Source: Agapetus fuscipes (Eukaryota; Arthropoda; Insecta; Trichoptera; Glossosomatidae). From it: 64,000 bases of DNA. The stretch spans positions 19,838,347 to 19,902,346 of the forward strand of contig OX637337.1 in NCBI GenBank assembly GCA_951799405.1. Direction: 5' to 3'. Below the pieces are notes generated by a model. The model was not told the DNA's origin. It searched no databases and saw nothing but the letters and a program-made list of their open reading frames with translations. Both the position numbers and the translations under genes were made by a program. Below are positions 29,821 to 42,865 of this stretch, one piece after another (positions within the stretch are counted from its first letter, which is position 1; each line of letters opens with the position of its first letter).

Positions 29821-32164
29821 AAAGAATAAACAAATCCGTATTTGTATGTTTTATTTTGCATAGTGGAACAAAACAAAAAACTTTGGTAGTCGCTTTTCAG
29901 TCGTGCCTACTTTGTTGTAGGTAGGTACCCAATATGATGTTTTTGATGAAATCTCCCATATGGGACCCGCATGCCAAAACAGAAACACAACCCACAGTTT
30001 AAGTATGAGTCTTGCATTGTTTTTAAACCGTTATTTTAAAATTATTACTTAATTACAGCTCATCATCATTGTCCGTTCAAAGGCTCAGTTTGTAAGATTC
30101 TTGCATTTCAGATGGCTAGGGTTTGATCCCCACCGAGAATATCAGAAATGATTCACCGCTTTTTATTTTTAACCCAAAATAAAACACTGGCAAGGTTTAA
30201 CCAGTCTTTACAAGAAATAAAAACTAGGCCCCTTGGAGCTGTTCTCCACATATTACCAGCAAATAAACATACCAGAATAAATAATTTGAAATGAAAAAGC
30301 AAATTAGAAATTAACATGTAGGTATTGACAGAATAACTTTTTTTTCTTTTCTTTTAGTTTTCGCCTATTTATGCTATAAAAATATTTTTCATTTGAATGA
30401 GATAATAATACAAAACAGAAATTCTTCTGTATTACCAATTTCCTCTTAATCAAAATTTTCGCATTTGAAATAAAGCAAGACATAGTATCAAAAATATGAA
30501 TTTATAATAAATAATTCTTGTGTTGAAAATATGAGTGGGTATTTCAGTGTTATATATATTTTTTAAAACTAAAAAATAATATGATAATGTTTCAACTAGG
30601 ATGTTTAATAATTTAAAAATAACTTTTAAGATCGAGATCTGAAAGGTGAAGTGAAGGTCAGAATTTCGAAATGGAAAAATACCTGTAGGTTTTTCGAGGG
30701 ATAAAACATGACGCATTTGAGTAAAAAGAGCTTTCTCAGCGATAAAAGCTTTTCTTTTCTAGGAATTAAATGTAACAACATTGAAATAATAAATAATACA
30801 ATGGTAGTTGAAATGAGAAATCAAGAATATTTCAGATGTTGTTATAAAAAAGATTTGGATAAATATTTCTAAAAAAAAAAGTGTTTTTACTCATTTGTTC
30901 CATTTTTTCAATGATGCAGTTGGCTTAAGGTTGGACTCTTAAATATAAGTTTTTCTGTGGAAAAAGTTCAATTAAACTTTGAGGTAAACATTTTTAATCG
31001 ATTATCATCATTATTATTCATGAGCTCGACAACCCTAGGTGGGTCTTGCTTGAATCCAGAAGTGCTATTCTGTTAAATTTCTTACGACCTTAAGGCGGCG
31101 AGATAGCGATTTGTGTCCAAAAATAAGGTGTATTGTGATTTTTTACCAATGCAGTTTTTTGGCAAGCACTAGCAAGCTCCGACTTTTTTTTCATAAAATA
31201 ATTTGAATTTCATATCACGTCTTGAAAATTCATTTAAATATATAAAAAATATAATTTCTCCAAATGAAAGAAAAACATTTATATTGTTTTTAATGTAAAT
31301 TGACTTCCGGTCGTTGGTCAAATGGGTAAAATATCCACTGTAAGTTGATAGCCTAGTTGATTCTGATCGGTTCCCATCAACTTTATGTATAAATGTGTAG
31401 TAATACTTACATTTACATAAAGTGGGGCGCGGATGTTGACCGAAAGTGGAATAATTTAAAATGGTCAAATTGGTGCAGTGACCATTTCCTTTTTCCAGAA
31501 CTGTAGTCTACTTGATGATAACAAATAATCAATTTAAAAAAAATACATATTGAGATTATTTAGCGAAATATGTTGTAAATGAGTTATAATAATTTTCTCA
31601 TAAATTGTAAATTGATAGTTTTGGTATTTGCCTAAAACATGTTATACCTATTGAGAAAGAAACTCAATAACTTAATATAATATATTTATATCAAGGGTAG
31701 GTACCTATTTTGAACGTGGAAGTTTACCTGAATTGATTCTAAAATTAGATGTATGTATGTGTATTGGATTATGTACTCTTTTCTATTTTTTTTTAAGTTT
31801 ATAAAAACTCATGGAAAGTCCACTGATCTTGAGAAGTAAATGAGTCTGTTGAAAAATAATATATGAAGATGAAGAAGCTCTACCAAATATTAAAGTTCGA
31901 GAATTACATTTTTTTTTGGGGAAAATGAACTCGTTATTTTTTTCACTATTTGCCTTGAAATTGCATAAAACGTTCACAAGTTTATAGTATAGAAAACTAT
32001 TGGTACCTAATTTAGAAATACAAGAAACGTTTCAATTTCATTGTGTAAATCTGTCATTTCTAGATTGACAATAATTGACATTATATGATCATTAGTGCTT
32101 TGTAACCAACAAATTAACAACAACAAATATTGCATTCATTATCTATGCATTTATTGAGATAATG
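29821..32164. other. AT-rich spacer with a SINE-like fragment
   Basis: It includes the tRNA-derived piece at 30085-30215. The rest is AT-rich, and short ORFs have no motifs. Confidence 0.4.
30085..30215 (+). mobile_element. tRNA-derived SINE-like fragment
   Basis: ggctcagtttgtaagattct (A-box-like) is followed by gggtttgatccccacc (B-box-like) and then cactggcaaggtttaacc. The B box and the cactggcaaggttta-type block recur together, inverted, at 37545-37685. Confidence 0.5.
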
Positions 32165-32412
32165 TTTGACTTATAGGTTAGTATGCGTCTGACCACCCTT
32201 GCTGTAGAAAATGATTCACTTTGCCAATGTCACCCCTGTTTCAGGGAAGGCCAGCAGGAGTTGCAGGGTGTATGTTCATTTGAGATTCGGGTTTTTATAT
32301 TGTAGGACTACATGCGGCATGTTTAAGCGCGAACTTAAACATGTCTGTTTTGTGAAAATGCATATAATGTGAATCTCTGATGTCACTTATATTTTGCAAC
32401 TTAGATTAGATG
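32165..32412 (+). mobile_element. LINE-A 3' tail copy (9)
   Basis: From tgacttataggttagtatgc to ttgcaacttagattaga; moderately diverged. Confidence 0.85.
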
Positions 32413-33026
32413 TTTGATAATTGAATGAAAAATAGATCGTAAGCAATTCAGGGTAATCTGTAAACATCCTGCTATGTATCGTTTACTTTTAGATATATTT
32501 TGACTTCTCATAACTTAATCGGAAGCTATATAATTGCCTCTCTTACAGCCTCAAATTTCCTTTTTTCAGAGCCAATTCACATTTTGTCTTATTGCATCAT
32601 TATTTATGAGTATTTGCATTGAATACAATGACATTCTAGAAACTTCATTTTCGTAATTTTATAAACTTTTTGGAGACATGATGAATTTGGGAAGGGCAGC
32701 TTTAGCATAGTCACCGTTATTCAAAACAAACACAATACCCGTTTGATACAATGATACAAATTGTACAATTGTACATAAAGCTATAGGCTACAGTTTTTTT
32801 TATAGTTATGTAAATGCACTATGGGAATTCTGTCACTGAATCTGTCCGCGGAAAATAACAAGCGTGACCACAAACATCACTACAGAAATGGAAAGCCTAT
32901 TTATTATAAACTAGAATGCCGTAATCGTGCGTAACACATGTAGGCAGGCTAGTTAATTAGAGATAAAATATGATATTTTGACTCTAAAAGCATACTTTAT
33001 TTATCCACCATACTGTTAAAACTGGT
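32413..33026. other. Spacer, nothing recognised
   Basis: AT-rich sequence without a supportable feature. Confidence 0.4.
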
Positions 33027-33468
33027 TCTAATCTAATCTAATCTAATCTAAGCTGCAAAGATATATATCATTTAAGTTTTATATTAAATGCATTCCCACA
33101 AGCAGATATGTATAATTTCGCGCTAACACATGCCGCATGTGGACCTACAATATAAAAACCCAACAGCGTTCCTTGACTTATAGGTTGTTATGCGGCTGAC
33201 CACCCATAATGTAAAATTGGTTCACTTTGCCAATGTCACCTCTGTTTCAGGGAAGGACGGCAAGAGTTGCAAGGCTTATGTTCATTTAAAACTGGTTCAC
33301 TTTGGCAATGTCACAAAAAGATGCTATTCATTTAGAATTTGTTTTTTTAAAAGTACCTCCGTTCCCATATCACATATGCAAGCACGAGGTTAAACGTGTC
33401 TGCCTGTGAGCATACATTTTATGTGAATTCTAAATGTTAATATTTCTTTGAAACTTAGATTACGAATA
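33027..33468. mobile_element. Three LINE-A tail fragments, one inverted against the others
   Basis: 33030-33163 is an inverted tail with its AATCT array. 33171-33290 is a direct copy of the other half. 33290-33468 is a second, diverged direct copy. The head-to-head junction (aaaacccaacagcgttccttgac) looks like a nested or twin-primed insertion. Confidence 0.75.
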
Positions 33469-33564
33469 GATAGATAATCAAATTAAATTTGGAAGGCATT
33501 ATAATAAAAAACTTTACACTATCCCATTAACCAGCAAAAGGAAATAATCTTGCCAACTATGTAA

Positions 33565-33660
33565 TCTGTGATGTTCCTCCTACGACAGCCTCTCAAGGGT
33601 TGAATACGATAGGGAAGAATGGCGAAATAGATGGATGAACATTGCTGCAAGCCAATCTTA
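33565..33660 (+). pseudogene. Possible LINE C-terminal shard
   Basis: One plus-strand frame reads SRVEYDREEWRNRWMNIAAS then stops, resembling the DREEWR end of many LINE polymerases. It is very short. Confidence 0.3.
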
Positions 33661-35064
33661 GTATTGAGATAGGCGATGATTGCATAAAGTTTATATTTTT
33701 TTACGGGAAGGGTCAACAGTCTTCAATCTAAATCAAACCTATTAGTTAGGAATCAAAAAGCAATATCTTCGGCACTTATTTTGCATTTGTCGTATGCATT
33801 AATTTTGTAAGGCTTCAAGATAGATTTGTCGATAGAATTGCAGGAGTTATTTGAGCATATCAACCGCCATTTAAATGGCTTCAGTGAAGTGTGGAAAAAA
33901 ACTCTTGAGTATGCGAAAACGTAAACTTATCCAATATTATAAGAAATTATAAAAACCTAAAAAAACACAGAGTTTTATTTTCACAAATTGAGTGTTTATT
34001 TCCCCTCAAGTACTTTCGATTTGTTCATGTCATTATCAAGAGGACACTATTACAAAATTGACAAGACAAAAACCAAACAAAAGTCTTATCCAATCTTATA
34101 TATGGAAATCCTTTTGAGGTCCTCGTAGGAGGAATTGCACATATCTGTCAATATATCCTGTAATAACGTTAGGCTAGGTCGTGCATACCCTTTTGATCTT
34201 TCCCTCAATTATGGAGAAATACCACCTTATTTTTGGAAAAATATGCGAAGGCTTGAAAGCTGACGTTCATTTGACATTTTGTTTATTTTAAATACTTAAA
34301 TACCAGAGACGTCCATAGCGTTTCAGCCGTGGATAAGCAACAACCAGAGAGAAGATATTTTCTTTGATTTCAGAAAAAAGAAATTATAATAAATTGAAGA
34401 AAAAACTGTTTAGGTAGTGACTCAATAGGTACTCAATTATGGATCTACTTGATGTTTCAAGGTTTTGTAAAGTTAAAAATTATTTTAGATCAATCCTAGT
34501 ATGGCAGCAGCTATCTGCCTTTATTGAGGTTTTGCCGCTGATAAATACACATTAAATTTTATGAAAATGTGAACTTGCTCATGGCTGCTTTTGAAAATAC
34601 AAACCAAAATTGCATAAAAAACGCTCAATTCTTGTATGGCTGGAGTTAACATGGACAATACAAAGACAACTTGACAATAGTAAGAAATGAGGTGAGAAAT
34701 TGGAAATCATTCTGACACTCTCAGTTGCAAACTCTGACCTCTTGCGTAGAATGCGTATGTTCTGTATATTTTGCTTGTACGTCTAACTTTAAACATTCAT
34801 CCCAAAATAGCTTATTGCGAACTGGCATCTAGTTTTGCGAAGTTATCGAAGTTGCACGAACTATTAGCTATTTTAGTTTTAGCATCGAAGAAGCTGTATC
34901 TTACGCAAAGTTGCGTAAACTTGTAATCTAGCAGAAGACTTAGATCGTGCAATTTGAAGTTAGATATGTGGTATATTGTATATTGAAATCATAATTTTAC
35001 ATTCGTACATTCTGAATTCTTGGTTTCTAAAATGAATCCTAAATAGGATTTTTTTAAATATTAA
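33661..35064. other. AT-rich spacer with one single-arm structured repeat
   Basis: At 33970-34056 the minus strand reads CTTGATAATGACATGAAC... then ATCGAAAGTACTTGAGG, a relative of the motif in the fold-back at 36115-36458. Nothing else recognised. Confidence 0.4.
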
Positions 35065-35303
35065 AAAAATTGAAATGGTAAAACATGGTTGTAATTCACT
35101 TTATTCTTTTTGTTTTGCTCGAACATTTTCGCCTAATGAGGCATCTTCAGGAGCAGAATGGTTACAAATATATTTTTATAAAATAATTTTCAAAACATTT
35201 TTTTTTTTCCAAAACAAAAACAAAAATTATTAGGCGAAAATGTTCGAGCAAAAACAAAAAGAATAAAGTGAATTAAAACCATGTTTTACCATTTAAATTT
35301 TTT
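35065..35303. repeat. Fold-back with ~70-bp arms carrying the CTGAAGA-hairpin-GAAA motif
   Basis: The arms at about 35065-35138 and 35228-35303 are reverse complements (attcactttattctttttg / caaaaagaataaagtgaat). On the minus strand, next to the left arm, CTGAAGA-T is followed by a GCCT/AGGC hairpin and GAAAA (35153-35127). Outer TGCTC/GAGCA bases could extend the fold. Confidence 0.7.
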
Positions 35304-36114
35304 AAATATTTAAAAAAATGTACTTTCACTGTGTTAAAAGATCAACACTAAAAAATATACTAAATAGTATTGTTTATTTTTTTGTCTTATGAAATTAAAG
35401 AAGAGATAAATATGTACATTCTATAATCTGTACTTAACACAACTTCAGGTATTTTGGCATTACCTTTTCAAGTATTTTCTTTTATATTGGTTGAATACTC
35501 AAGCATTGCGTAAACAGAAAACGTATGGATCGCCTATGTTTATGTTTTAGTTTACATATTATGTTTTCCTATCAACGCGATGGTTAAGTATTTACGCACT
35601 GTTTTATACTGATGGAAGGTACCTACTTTTAATTTAAATCTCACGGCGCGGCGCGGGCGTGAAAACCAGTGAAAATTTAGCGCTTAATGTCAGGGAAAAT
35701 GACATTTTAAAAGTAATCGTGCAAGTATTGATTTTTTAGATTTGAATCGTTTGGTTGAATTAAGCCGTTTCTTGAGACCTGTTCACTCCAAAGGCATTTT
35801 CTGTTTCTCTCTGTGAAAATTTAAGTTATTGTATATCTTAAACACTTTAGATGTGATATAAAATAGTTTTACTCTTTACATAATTTTATGCGTTAGGGAA
35901 TCGTTATTATCTCTATGTTAGGTAATAGCATGATTAATGCAAAAATATTAATTCTACCATACACAAATAGACCCATAATAAAAAAAAACTGAGTAATATT
36001 CTCGACTGGAATCTCTATTTTTATGAACACATTTTTAACGGAAATATGAATTAAATGTGTATTTTCCCTTAGATTTTGTAGGGTTTGTGTATTCACACAG
36101 TGAAAATTCATTTT
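35304..36114. other. AT-rich spacer
   Basis: Contains a repeat-E fragment near 35565-35615 (gcactgttttatact). The word cacagtgaaaattca at 36095 recurs in variants at 24583, 44464 and 59760. No gene. Confidence 0.4.
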
Positions 36115-36458
36115 ATTTAAAATCAAATTATTTTTTATTAAACGTTGTTTTATTTTCACAATAATATTTTGAATCTCGAGGACTTTCGACCTTCAATATT
36201 CAGTATAAATAAATATTTCTTTTAATTTTGACTGTTGTATTTAATTTTAATTAAGTTCATATTTATTGTACCTATACCTACCTATTTATTTGAATTTATA
36301 TAATTTTGATCTATGGTTTGTTCTTAATAATTTTAATTTTTTTTTTTTATACATCACTCTTGATAATGACCTGAATATTGAAGGTCGAAAGTACTCGAGA
36401 TTCAAAATATTATTGTGAAAATAAAACAACGTTTAATAAAAAATAATTTGATTTTAAA
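36115..36458. repeat. Fold-back with ~88-bp arms
   Basis: The arms at about 36115-36202 and 36371-36458 are near-perfect complements (acgttgttttattttcacaa / ttgtgaaaataaaacaacgt). On the plus strand TTGATAAT is followed by GACCT...AGGTC and GAAAG (36361-36388), another member of the motif family. Confidence 0.75.
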
Positions 36459-36534
36459 GTATATTTTCCCCTTTATTTTATATTTGTACCTACACCTTTT
36501 ACAATAATCCTTCCTATCACGTTGAGAACTTAAT

Positions 36535-36660
36535 AAATACATCATTAATTGGGAATGCAACGTCTTACCGCATTGTCGAGTGGAATCAAACCCCATGTAT
36601 CTTCTATTTTGAATGCAAGCTCTACCAACTGAGCTATCAACCAATGGACTCGGCTAGAAC
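36535..36660 (-). mobile_element. tRNA-derived SINE or tRNA pseudogene
   Basis: On the minus strand GATAGCTCAGTTGGTAGAGC is a perfect A box and D arm, and GGTTTGATTCC is a B box about 30 nt later. The segment between cannot fold into a normal anticodon arm, so it is not called as a functional tRNA. Confidence 0.55.
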
Positions 36661-37544
36661 TCCCCCGGCTATGCGTCACTTGTAGTAAAAGAAATATGGA
36701 TTAACAATCAGGATTTTTTCTAGTTAACAGCATTGTGAAACGTACTGGGTATGTTAAATAGAGAACGTAGCGCTTTAGTGTATTTTCAAACTATGTTCTG
36801 TTTTTTTATTGAAATTATGGCACTCAATGTACATAGCTCGGCCAAGCGACATGACATTTTATACCACATTTTAAATGAGTCCATTACAGACTCTACTTTA
36901 AACAAACAGACCTTTAATGATGATAATAGGTACTATTCTAGACTGGTATCCCGCAGTCTGTGAACACGCTTGGTCTCTACCCAGGGCTTGACTTCTGGCC
37001 GCGGTGCTTCGCTTGGTCACCCATGCGGAATAACCTCCCGTACCAAAAAAAAACTACACCCGTCATATGATTATATTTACCATTTAGTTCATACCATTCT
37101 CTAGGATGTAAATACCTTATGTTTCTTCTTCTATTGGTATATTCCAATGATTTTATAACACTTTTTCGTCATCACAAAGCTTGTACCTCATACGAGCTTG
37201 CGAACAGGTGGGTCTTCAACTCTCTTTAATATAAGTATAGATGAATTCATAATATTATTTATAATCGCCATTAATATAGATTATAGATCATTTTCTCCGA
37301 ATTCGTTTTTTCACTTCACGTCATTGGTCTCACCCTTTCCCAACACAATTTTAACTTGAATTGTATTTTTTCTTCGTTTAGTGCCACTTGTATCAAAATT
37401 TGGCTGCTATTGTGGTGGATTTTTGTTCTTTAGATTCTGTAGGTATGAATAGAGGTTTGGTTATTTTGATTAACCGTATGCATTTATGCATGCCGTATTG
37501 AAACTCTTCAAACTTCTCTCCTGATTAGTTCTCATGTATAGAGA
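36661..37544. other. Spacer, nothing recognised
   Basis: Short motif-less ORFs only. A patch near 36985-37040 may be repetitive but has no partner here. Confidence 0.35.
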
Positions 37545-37685
37545 AAGTTGAGTAAACCTTGCCAGAGTGTTACTATTATTTTGCTGATAGAAAAATCTAA
37601 ACCTTCAGTGGGAATCGAAATCGAACCCTCTGCATTTCAGCACAAGCGTTCTACCGACTACGCTGTTGAGCAGATCGTAAGTACC
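37545..37685 (-). mobile_element. tRNA-derived SINE-like fragment
   Basis: On the minus strand GCGTAGTCGGTAGAACGC (A box) and GGGTTCGATTTCGATTCCC (B box) are followed by ctctggcaaggtttactc, paralleling 30085-30215. Confidence 0.5.
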
Positions 37686-38039
37686 AAAAGCGAAGAATTC
37701 TCCTTCCAAAGATGTTGAGAGGTTATTGGTCATGCCTGGTCAGTGCCCAAGTTATGCTGTTATTTAATACATATCATTCACAGGGACTTACATACCAAGA
37801 TGATGTTGAAACTAGTTCCACGAAAAATTGCCCACATACAACCCGTCCACAGACAGCTCGGCCATAGACAAATCAGTCTCACGATAGTTCGTCCACACGA
37901 CTTTTCGGTCAACGACATAATGTATCAGTATCAGACAACTCAGTCACAGATGACTATTCCACAGACATATCGCCCACGAGCAATGCGGTCACACGCTGTC
38001 GTGTCATGTTCGTCCAAACGACTTTTCTGTAAACGCCAT

Positions 38040-38166
38040 TTCGGTCACATTTATCCCTCCGCAGTTCCACTAGGGGTGGCTGGTACCTCTGCAGATGCGT
38101 CTCCACTTTTTTCTGTCCTTGCATACTTCTTTCATCTCTTGATAATTTATCACGCTCTTCTAACAT
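38040..38166 (-). pseudogene. LINE C-terminal 3' fragment
   Basis: The reverse complement contains gaagtatgcaaggacagaaa and gccacccctagtggaa, matching the end of the element at 12475-12545. It is nested in the fold-back. Confidence 0.6.
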
Positions 38167-38264
38167 AGATACTTATCCTCACTCAATTCAACAAGTACAA
38201 TCATTAAAGCTACAGTAATTGCACAGTAAAGGTTTTTAGAGAGCAAGTTTTTTTGTAATGGACT

Positions 38265-38346
38265 TTAAATTTGTAACGTGTCTGTCTGTGGGCGCGCATT
38301 TAATATGAACTTTTAATGTTAATATGTCTTTGCAACTTAGATTAAA
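38265..38346 (+). mobile_element. LINE-A 3' tail fragment (10)
   Basis: Last ~80 bp of the repeat only: cgtgtctgtctgtgggc, gcatttaatatgaac, ctttgcaacttagatta. Confidence 0.7.
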
Positions 38347-38600
38347 TAAGAGCAGTCTGTGGACCACATTACTGAAATGTCGTTCAACGACAATTCGTGT
38401 AGAGGGAGTGTGGTGCGACCGAATTTTCCATGACCGATGTGTCTGTGGACGAGCTATCTATTGTTGGGTTGTCAGTAACTGAAACGTCGTTGACCGAAAA
38501 GTTGTGTGGATGAACTGTCGTGTGACCGATTTGCCCATGGACGAGCTGTCTGTGGACGAGTTATCTTTGACCGAGTTGTCATGCACGGTTTAAACTAAGT

Positions 38601-40782
38601 CGGCACTTGGGAAGCGTATAATAGGCTCAGTGTCAGATGCAACTGTCTGGACTTGAGCTTATTGTTATTTGTAATAAACAATATTTAAAAAGGTCTAAAT
38701 CAACATTAAATTCCGGTATTTACAACGTTAGCTTATGTGAATTTAAACTAATAAAAAAAACTACCCACACGATTGACATAAATGCGTTCTTATCATTCAG
38801 CATGAAATTGCTATGCTAAAATTAAAAATTCTGGCCCTAAAACTAAGCGACCAACAGTTTAGTTGCTAGAGCGTTTAGGTTTGAGTCAGATGTTTTGAGT
38901 TCCCGTTTTGTTGAATACGAAATGAGAACCTTATCCTTTGGAAACAGGGTTAACATTCACTTTAAGTATAAAAACCAACAAAAATATGTGGATTCTATCA
39001 ATTTTCTAAACGATATTCTTAGTTTGTAAATTGTTGACTCACAGTTAATAACTGAGGAGTTTTTTTGTCGAAGCATAATTTGGCAGTCGTTTACCTCAAT
39101 CAAGGTTAACTTTTTTGCACAAACAAATTTGATTGAATATACGTATTTTTGTACAAAAAATCAATTAGCTGATTTCTTATAGGTAAACAATTTATACATA
39201 GGTATATATAAATGAAAATCATATTTTCAATCAAATTTTTATTGAAATATCACTTATTAATTTTATGACATCTTAAAAAGCGTCGATTTTAAAATTAATT
39301 TAATTTATTTACCAGTTAACTTATTTTTGAAGAAAACAACATGATATACCTTCTAGACTTTTCTAAGAATAGAAACAATTATATGGTACGTCGGTATGCA
39401 CCTTTTTTAATACTGAAACATTTTTGTATCTATAGCTTTCAATAGAGTTTATATGAAGCTTTTTATGTAACATTTATTTTTTTGTACCCCTTTCATTTGA
39501 TATTGCGTGGATATTGCTATGTTACACATGTAGTGGGCATTTTATGTCGAGAAGGAATTTTTATGCTTCATTGGCTTTGAATCCAATTACTGAAATGTAT
39601 TAAATTACATGCGATATTTGAAAATTCAAACTATTGAATATTTAATGTATCTAAATATATTATCAATTTATTTGTAACTTGGAGTTGACCAGTTAGAAGA
39701 ATTTTTTAACTGATCGCACAACGTTAGCTTTCATTCGCACACATACGAGTATTTAGGGCATCATATAAAATACATGAGATTCTTGATAAAGTAACCTAGT
39801 ATTGAAAAATCAAGAATTCAGAGGCTTACGTATAACTTATTTATCTATAAATTATTCAGAAATGATCCGACTTACAACATCTTTATTTCGTATGTATACA
39901 AAAGCCTCAATGTTCTTTGTATATTTTGATTAAGTACTCGTATAGCAAATTAACCGTTCAGAAGTTAATGGTTTAATAATGGTTCATTTGTCAAAGATAT
40001 ATAATTCGGTTGAGTTTAGTGTTTGAACCATTCAAAAACAAATGTTTGATTGATCATAAATGTATTTGGAAAAAAAAGTTGGATATTTGTTATCTTGAAA
40101 ACCTCGTTGATTGTTAGCGAATGAACCATTAAAAATTTAATAAAAAATAATTTTAAAAATAAATAAATTTTTGTCAAAAGCGATTCACCTGATATCAGCT
40201 TTATTATGCATGTACTATGAGTGACAAAGGATTATTAGACATATAATATTGTATTAAAATATATTGAATATTCCATTTATATTCAAACATACGTAGCTCT
40301 ATTCATCTGTTAAAAGACTTGTAGATAGTTAGATATATTTATGCCATATGTGTCCTCAATCATAATTTAAGCTGATTGCTATTTTATGTTATTGAAACCA
40401 AATCGATTTAATCTGGGTTTTAAACGACACATAAATGACCTCATAAATGATTCATAAAATGTGTCAAACCCACAACTAGGGTTGAATCTAGATATTTTTT
40501 TATTTTGGAAAACTCATGGTTACTAAAACCAGATTTACAAATTATTTAGGTGTACATACCTATTTTATTGCATGCTCAAGCACTGTTTTCATAGTCAAAG
40601 TGTTTTTTTGAGAAAGGTGGCAAAAGTTGCAGAGCTTAGGTAATAAATGTTTCAGATTTTCGGATAGAAGTAAGTTCTTACTGTACATTTTGATTGACGC
40701 AAGGGAAACGGATATCAAGTTTTGTTCTATTAAACTCTGCAAATTCAATAAAAGGTTTGACATGATTTCCAAACCTTAATCT
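38601..40782. other. AT-rich spacer, nothing recognised
   Basis: 2.2 kb of AT-rich sequence with no conserved ORF, no repeat of the listed families and no RNA gene that I can support. Confidence 0.45.
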
Positions 40783-40992
40783 ATAGTGTAAGTTGCAAGG
40801 GTACATTGACATTTAATGCTCATATGTCATGCATGCCCACAAACAGGCACATGTAAGTTCGCGCTAACACATGCTATGCTGCATGTGTAGGTACATACAA
40901 AATAACCAAACCTCACCTGAGTATGTATATAAATCTAAAATCAATTATCTAAGTCTGAGGGGTCAGAGTTATACTGACCTATATTAGTCAAG
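40783..40992 (-). mobile_element. LINE-A 3' tail copy (11), internally deleted
   Basis: gtaagttgcaagggtacatt, gcatgcccacaaacaggcac and attagtcaaggaaca are present. The middle block is missing. Confidence 0.7.
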
Positions 40993-42025
40993 GAACAATA
41001 ATAAAACGAACAGCGTTGGAAACCAAGAACTGAAAAAGCCTAATAAAATATTACGACCAAAGAAAAGATATCCTGATTCAAAAACACTAGAGTCATGTTT
41101 AAATAAACAACGGTAAAGATCGGTTTTAGATGATAGGAACCGAGAAATGAAATTAGGAGGATCAAAAACGTAAAATAAGGAGGAACCAAAAATAGAATTA
41201 CAAATAACCTTTCGTATCGAGACATCGGAGGGGCAGGAAGGCTGCTAATGGTCTGAAGACCTCGTGGTGGATGGGATCCTATCTCCTCACTCCATCTTGT
41301 CTTGTAACACGTATAAGAATGTATACACAAATATGGAATGATGTGTCTGTAATAGCCACTCCCTTGTCTAACCATCTGGAGGTATGGATTTCATTTAACG
41401 ATTTGAAATTGCTAACATATTGTTGGTTGGGACACTGACAGAATTACTTGAATTTGACTTAAAGGTATCATGGTCAGGTTGACTGCAAATCTCAAATAAT
41501 AAAATAATTAAATCCTGTTGGTCGTTTGAGTTGTTTTCTAGATAACTGATGAGTTTTGAAAAATTGTGTTGAAAATTGTTTAATGGAAACTGCTCAAATT
41601 TCAGTGACAAGAAAATTGTGACGTCACATTGACAGCTTAGGGACAATGCGAATGAATATTTTGTTATCGATTAGGATACTAGATGCATAGACGTGTGACG
41701 TTTGCACGCCAAAAAAAATATCTTCAACTTTGTGCTAAGTCTATTGTTCACAATTTTGAAAACAATATACTTTTGAATTTATATTAAATCGGTAGGTATT
41801 GGTAGGTATGCTTTAAGGCCAAATTTAATATAAAAATAATCACCATTTCTTGGTTCATGTTTTTTTACATTTATGTAAGATCATTTGAAGCTTTAAAACT
41901 CAAAAAATAAAACAAATTGAATGTGATAGTATTTCAAAATATTCCAAAAATATATTTGGTAAATTTCGATGTTTAATTGTTTAGAGTTTATTTGTTCTAT
42001 ATATTTGAATGTATTAATTGCTTGT
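40993..42025. other. Spacer, nothing recognised
   Basis: An ORF on the minus strand at 41040-41375 has no family motifs I recognise. Otherwise AT-rich. Confidence 0.35.
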
Positions 42026-42284
42026 ATTCCTTGACTGATAGGTTGGTATGCGGCTGAACCCCCATACTGTAAAAAATGGTTCACTTTGCCAATGTCACCC
42101 CTGCTTCAGGGAAGGTCGGCAAGAGTTGCAGGGCTAATGTTCATTTGAGATTGGGTTTTTTTATATTGTAGGTCCACATGCAGCATGTGTAAGCGCTAAA
42201 TTATGCGTGTCTGCTTGTGGGAATGCATTTAATATGAATCTCAAATGATACATATCTTTGCAACTTAGATTTAGATTAGATTTT
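42026..42284 (+). mobile_element. LINE-A 3' tail copy (12)
   Basis: Near-complete, very similar to 29569-29820; ends cttagatttagattagattt. Confidence 0.9.
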
Positions 42285-42774
42285 TTTTAGATATGTATTC
42301 GATACTTAATTTTTGTTACACCACGGAGTTTGATGGTAGCGTGTAGTGTATGTTATCTAATATCGTTGGGTCTGGCATACAATAAGAAGGTACAAAAAAT
42401 GGTTCATTTTTTAATACGGGTATCAATAGCTATTGAATATTTTAAATACCATCCATTAGGATTACAAGCTGTCTGATTCCAAAGCCATACTGACGTTTTG
42501 TCATATGCGGTTTTTTATTAATACAGCACGTAAACTTTTTATTTGTATTCTATAAAAAATATAACCCTTTCTTCTGTGATGTACTCATTTAAATTTTAAA
42601 TCGTTTAATCGGTAATGTAAGTTGCAAATAAAAAAAGAGTTCTTAGCGTCATATGCAAAAATCGCCTTTATCCCCAGTGGCTAGTACACCATATTGATAG
42701 ATCTCATCTCGCTTGCATGAATCGAAAATGTATTAAATAAACTTATAGAGAGTGATTTGGTTATCATACATTTT

Positions 42775-42830
42775 TTTTATTTACTCGATCGAGGGGAGTT
42801 GACGCAACGTTGTATACTCGGGGGGTACTT
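42775..42830 (+). repeat. Repeat E fragment
   Basis: atttactcgatcgaggggag with gttgtatactcgggg; compare 14805-14850. Confidence 0.5.
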
Positions 42831-42865
42831 AGAAATTTTGATTTATAGTTTATAAAAACGTAGTT

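Larger units (their letters stand above)
37830..38600. repeat. Fold-back element built of GAC/GTC modules, with nested insertions
   Basis: The left part (37850-38048) repeats modules such as cgtccacacgacttttcggt, and the right part (38370-38580) carries their complements (accgaaaagttgtgtggat, gaccgatttgcccatggacg). Between them lie a LINE fragment (38040-38166, minus) and a LINE-A tail (38265-38346, plus). A relative is at 43835-44030. Confidence 0.6.

Noticed and set aside
36535..36660. Functional tRNA gene on the minus strand
   Set aside because: A good A box and B box exist, but no normal anticodon arm or acceptor stem can be drawn.
41040..41375. 111-codon hydrophobic minus-strand ORF
   Set aside because: No recognisable family and AT-rich composition; chance ORF is more likely.
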